Positions 62,693-64,000 of a stretch of 64,000 bases of DNA are shown here, in pieces. This DNA comes from Cyclobacteriaceae bacterium (GTDB taxonomy: Bacteria; Bacteroidota; Bacteroidia; Cytophagales; Cyclobacteriaceae): the NCBI GenBank assembly GCA_027533395.1, contig JAPZUF010000011.1, forward strand, positions 62,001 to 126,000, in the 5' to 3' direction. Under the pieces are notes generated by a model, which was not told the DNA's origin, did not search any database, and was given only the letters and a program-made list of their open reading frames with translations. The translations under genes and the position numbers were made by a program. Every line of letters starts with the position of its first letter. The first letter of the stretch is position 1.

Positions 62693-63991
62693 TTAAGCTT
62701 TCAACTTGTGTCTTAATTCACTCACTTCTGTAATGTCTCGGCTTACAACTGCACAACCTATTACATTTTCTTTATCGTCTTTAATGGGTTCTACAAATAC
62801 TTCGAGAAATAACACTTTATCATTCCCTACTTTTCTTTCTTCTGTAAAATATAATTTTTCTCCGGCCAGTGCTTTTTCGTACCGTGGCATCCATACTTTC
62901 TGTGCTTCTTCGCTTAGTACTTCGGTTATCATCATGCCTTCTGTTAATTGAATGTTTCCAGCTTTAAATCTTTCTTTCAATACATTATTGGCAATCAGAA
63001 TTTTTAAGTTTTTATCTATCGCGAAATAGGTATCATTAGTGAAGTTAATCAGGGCATTGATGATAAATCCTCTGCGAGAAGTTTCATCTTCTGCTTTGTG
63101 TCTTGTAGTCACATCACGCGATACAACCGACAAACCAAATACTTTATCGTGTTTATCTAACATTGGATTGATAAAATATTCGCGGTAAGAATCTTCTCCT
63201 TTTACTGTACTCTTTAGTACAAATTGTAAATGTTCGCCAGCCAATGCGCGGTCGTAATAGGCTTTCCACTCATCGCGTACAGCTCCTAAAGTTTGTAAGG
63301 CATCTGCGCCTACATCTAATCCTTCGTATTGTGTTCCCTTATAGCGCTTGCGCAAAGTATCGTTCATGATGATGATTTTGTAATGCTTATCCATCGCGAT
63401 GATTGAATCAGATGTAGCATTAATTAGCGCATCTAAGTTGTTTTGCTTTATTTCTACCTCCTGGCTTTGCTCGGCCATGATGCGCTGTGTACGTGCCATT
63501 TCTTCTTGCGTTGCCTGCATCTCTTCCATGTTCTGACGCATTTCTTCTTCTTGCGCTTTCATCTGCTCGGTAAGCATGTGTGACTGCTCCAGCAGTTCTT
63601 TATTGCGTTCGTTATTTCTTGAATTAAGTATGGTTGAGGCAATGCTCTCGCCTACCTTTTCTAAAAATTCTATTTCAAATTTTTCGAATTTTCTAAAGGA
63701 CGCCATCTCTAACACTCCAACAACCTGTTCTTCATTCTTCAATGGAATAATTAAAATCGATGTAGGGTTTGCTTCGCCAAGGCCGGAAGAAATCATCACA
63801 TAATTTTCCGGAATGTCTGTCATATAAATGGTAGATTTTTCTATGGCTGCCTGACCCACTAAACCTTGGCCAATGTCAAATTTACGTTGCAGATATTTTT
63901 TTCTGTTCCAGGCATAAGCACTCGCTAAATGCAATTGTTCTTCACCATTTTCTTTTTCTAAAGTGAAAATAAAGCCCTGGTTGGCCTTCAT
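62693..63991 (-). CDS. GAF-coiled-coil-PAS-PAS signalling protein, 5' end outside the window
   Basis: At least 432 residues are visible. The frame remains open through the window edge beyond the ATG at 63991, and a GAF domain is already in progress there, so the start is outside. It has part of a GAF domain (FDIGQGLVGQAAIEKSTIYM, IIPLKNEEQVVGVLEMASF), a Glu/Gln/Met-rich coiled coil (about 120-185), and two PAS domains (about 190-295 and 310-425) ending in VSRDITEV. No kinase or cyclase domain follows. It resembles Bacteroidota PAS/GAF proteins of unknown output. Confidence 0.85.
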   Translation of the reverse strand: MKANQGFIFTLEKENGEEQLHLASAYAWNRKKYLQRKFDIGQGLVGQAAIEKSTIYMTDIPENYVMISSGLGEANPTSILIIPLKNEEQVVGVLEMASFRKFEKFEIEFLEKVGESIASTILNSRNNERNKELLEQSHMLTEQMKAQEEEMRQNMEEMQATQEEMARTQRIMAEQSQEVEIKQNNLDALINATSDSIIAMDKHYKIIIMNDTLRKRYKGTQYEGLDVGADALQTLGAVRDEWKAYYDRALAGEHLQFVLKSTVKGEDSYREYFINPMLDKHDKVFGLSVVSRDVTTRHKAEDETSRRGFIINALINFTNDTYFAIDKNLKILIANNVLKERFKAGNIQLTEGMMITEVLSEEAQKVWMPRYEKALAGEKLYFTEERKVGNDKVLFLEVFVEPIKDDKENVIGCAVVSRDITEVSELRHKLKA

Positions 63992-64000
63992 ATAATGAAT

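Noticed and set aside
1-64000. CRISPR array, tRNA or rRNA genes, insertion sequences, phage genes
   Set aside because: Read for on both strands by eye; no regular spacer repeats, cloverleaf ends or transposase motifs were seen.

Overview
The window is AT-rich bacterial DNA from a member of the Bacteroidota, most likely the order Cytophagales. Evidence: a ruvA-sprA-gcvH-lipA block in which sprA encodes the outer-membrane channel of the type IX secretion/gliding system; a glycogen synthase-DUF4270-glmS operon divergent from panC-panD; LruC-domain and DUF6268 envelope proteins; many signal peptides ending in AQ; few Shine-Dalgarno sequences; and several Bacteroidota-type -7 octamers (TAnnTTTG). 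I saw no tRNA, rRNA, CRISPR array, insertion sequence or prophage. Layout: (1) 1-848, the end of an unrecognised helical protein. (2) 0.9-24.2 kb, a large exopolysaccharide locus mixed with signalling genes. It holds a frameshifted membrane glycosyltransferase (GT), a soluble hybrid histidine kinase with its own receiver and Hpt domains, two lone receivers, a LytTR regulator, a lone Hpt protein, a frameshifted LruC-domain lipoprotein, a compact short-TolC/Wzz/GT/O-antigen-ligase-like/flippase/GT operon, a leftward group of transferases, a second LytTR regulator and an initiating sugar transferase. (3) 24.5-31.8 kb, glmS, a DUF4270 lipoprotein and glycogen synthase leftward; panC, panD, a UPF0104-type membrane protein and a zinc metallopeptidase rightward. 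(4) 31.9-48.5 kb, mostly single genes: acyl-CoA dehydrogenase, barrel proteins, an MMPL exporter, a desaturase, an OmpR-type two-component system, an amidase and a 7TM-DISM receptor. (5) 48.7-60.3 kb, a leftward series of floA, nfeD, lipA, gcvH, sprA, ruvA, a 35-residue basic protein and a Tat-exported superoxide dismutase. (6) 60.3-64 kb, a 2OG-Fe(II) oxygenase, a chromate transporter and a GAF/PAS protein cut by the window end. The main new observation is a repeated regulatory architecture in the polysaccharide locus. Pairs of TCGATWA-type repeats spaced 21 bp start to start (22 bp in one case) lie in four intergenic regions: before the hybrid kinase and divergent GT, before the lone Hpt gene, before the two-GT operon, and before the sugar transferase. 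The 9-bp direct repeats with a 12-bp spacer match the known binding geometry of LytTR regulators, and two such regulators are encoded here. In two cases the site is exactly 30 bp from a -7-like octamer. I infer one LytTR regulon joining the phosphorelay to polysaccharide synthesis. Two genes of the same locus (the first GT and the LruC lipoprotein) carry single-indel frameshifts, which may be real inactivation or sequence error.
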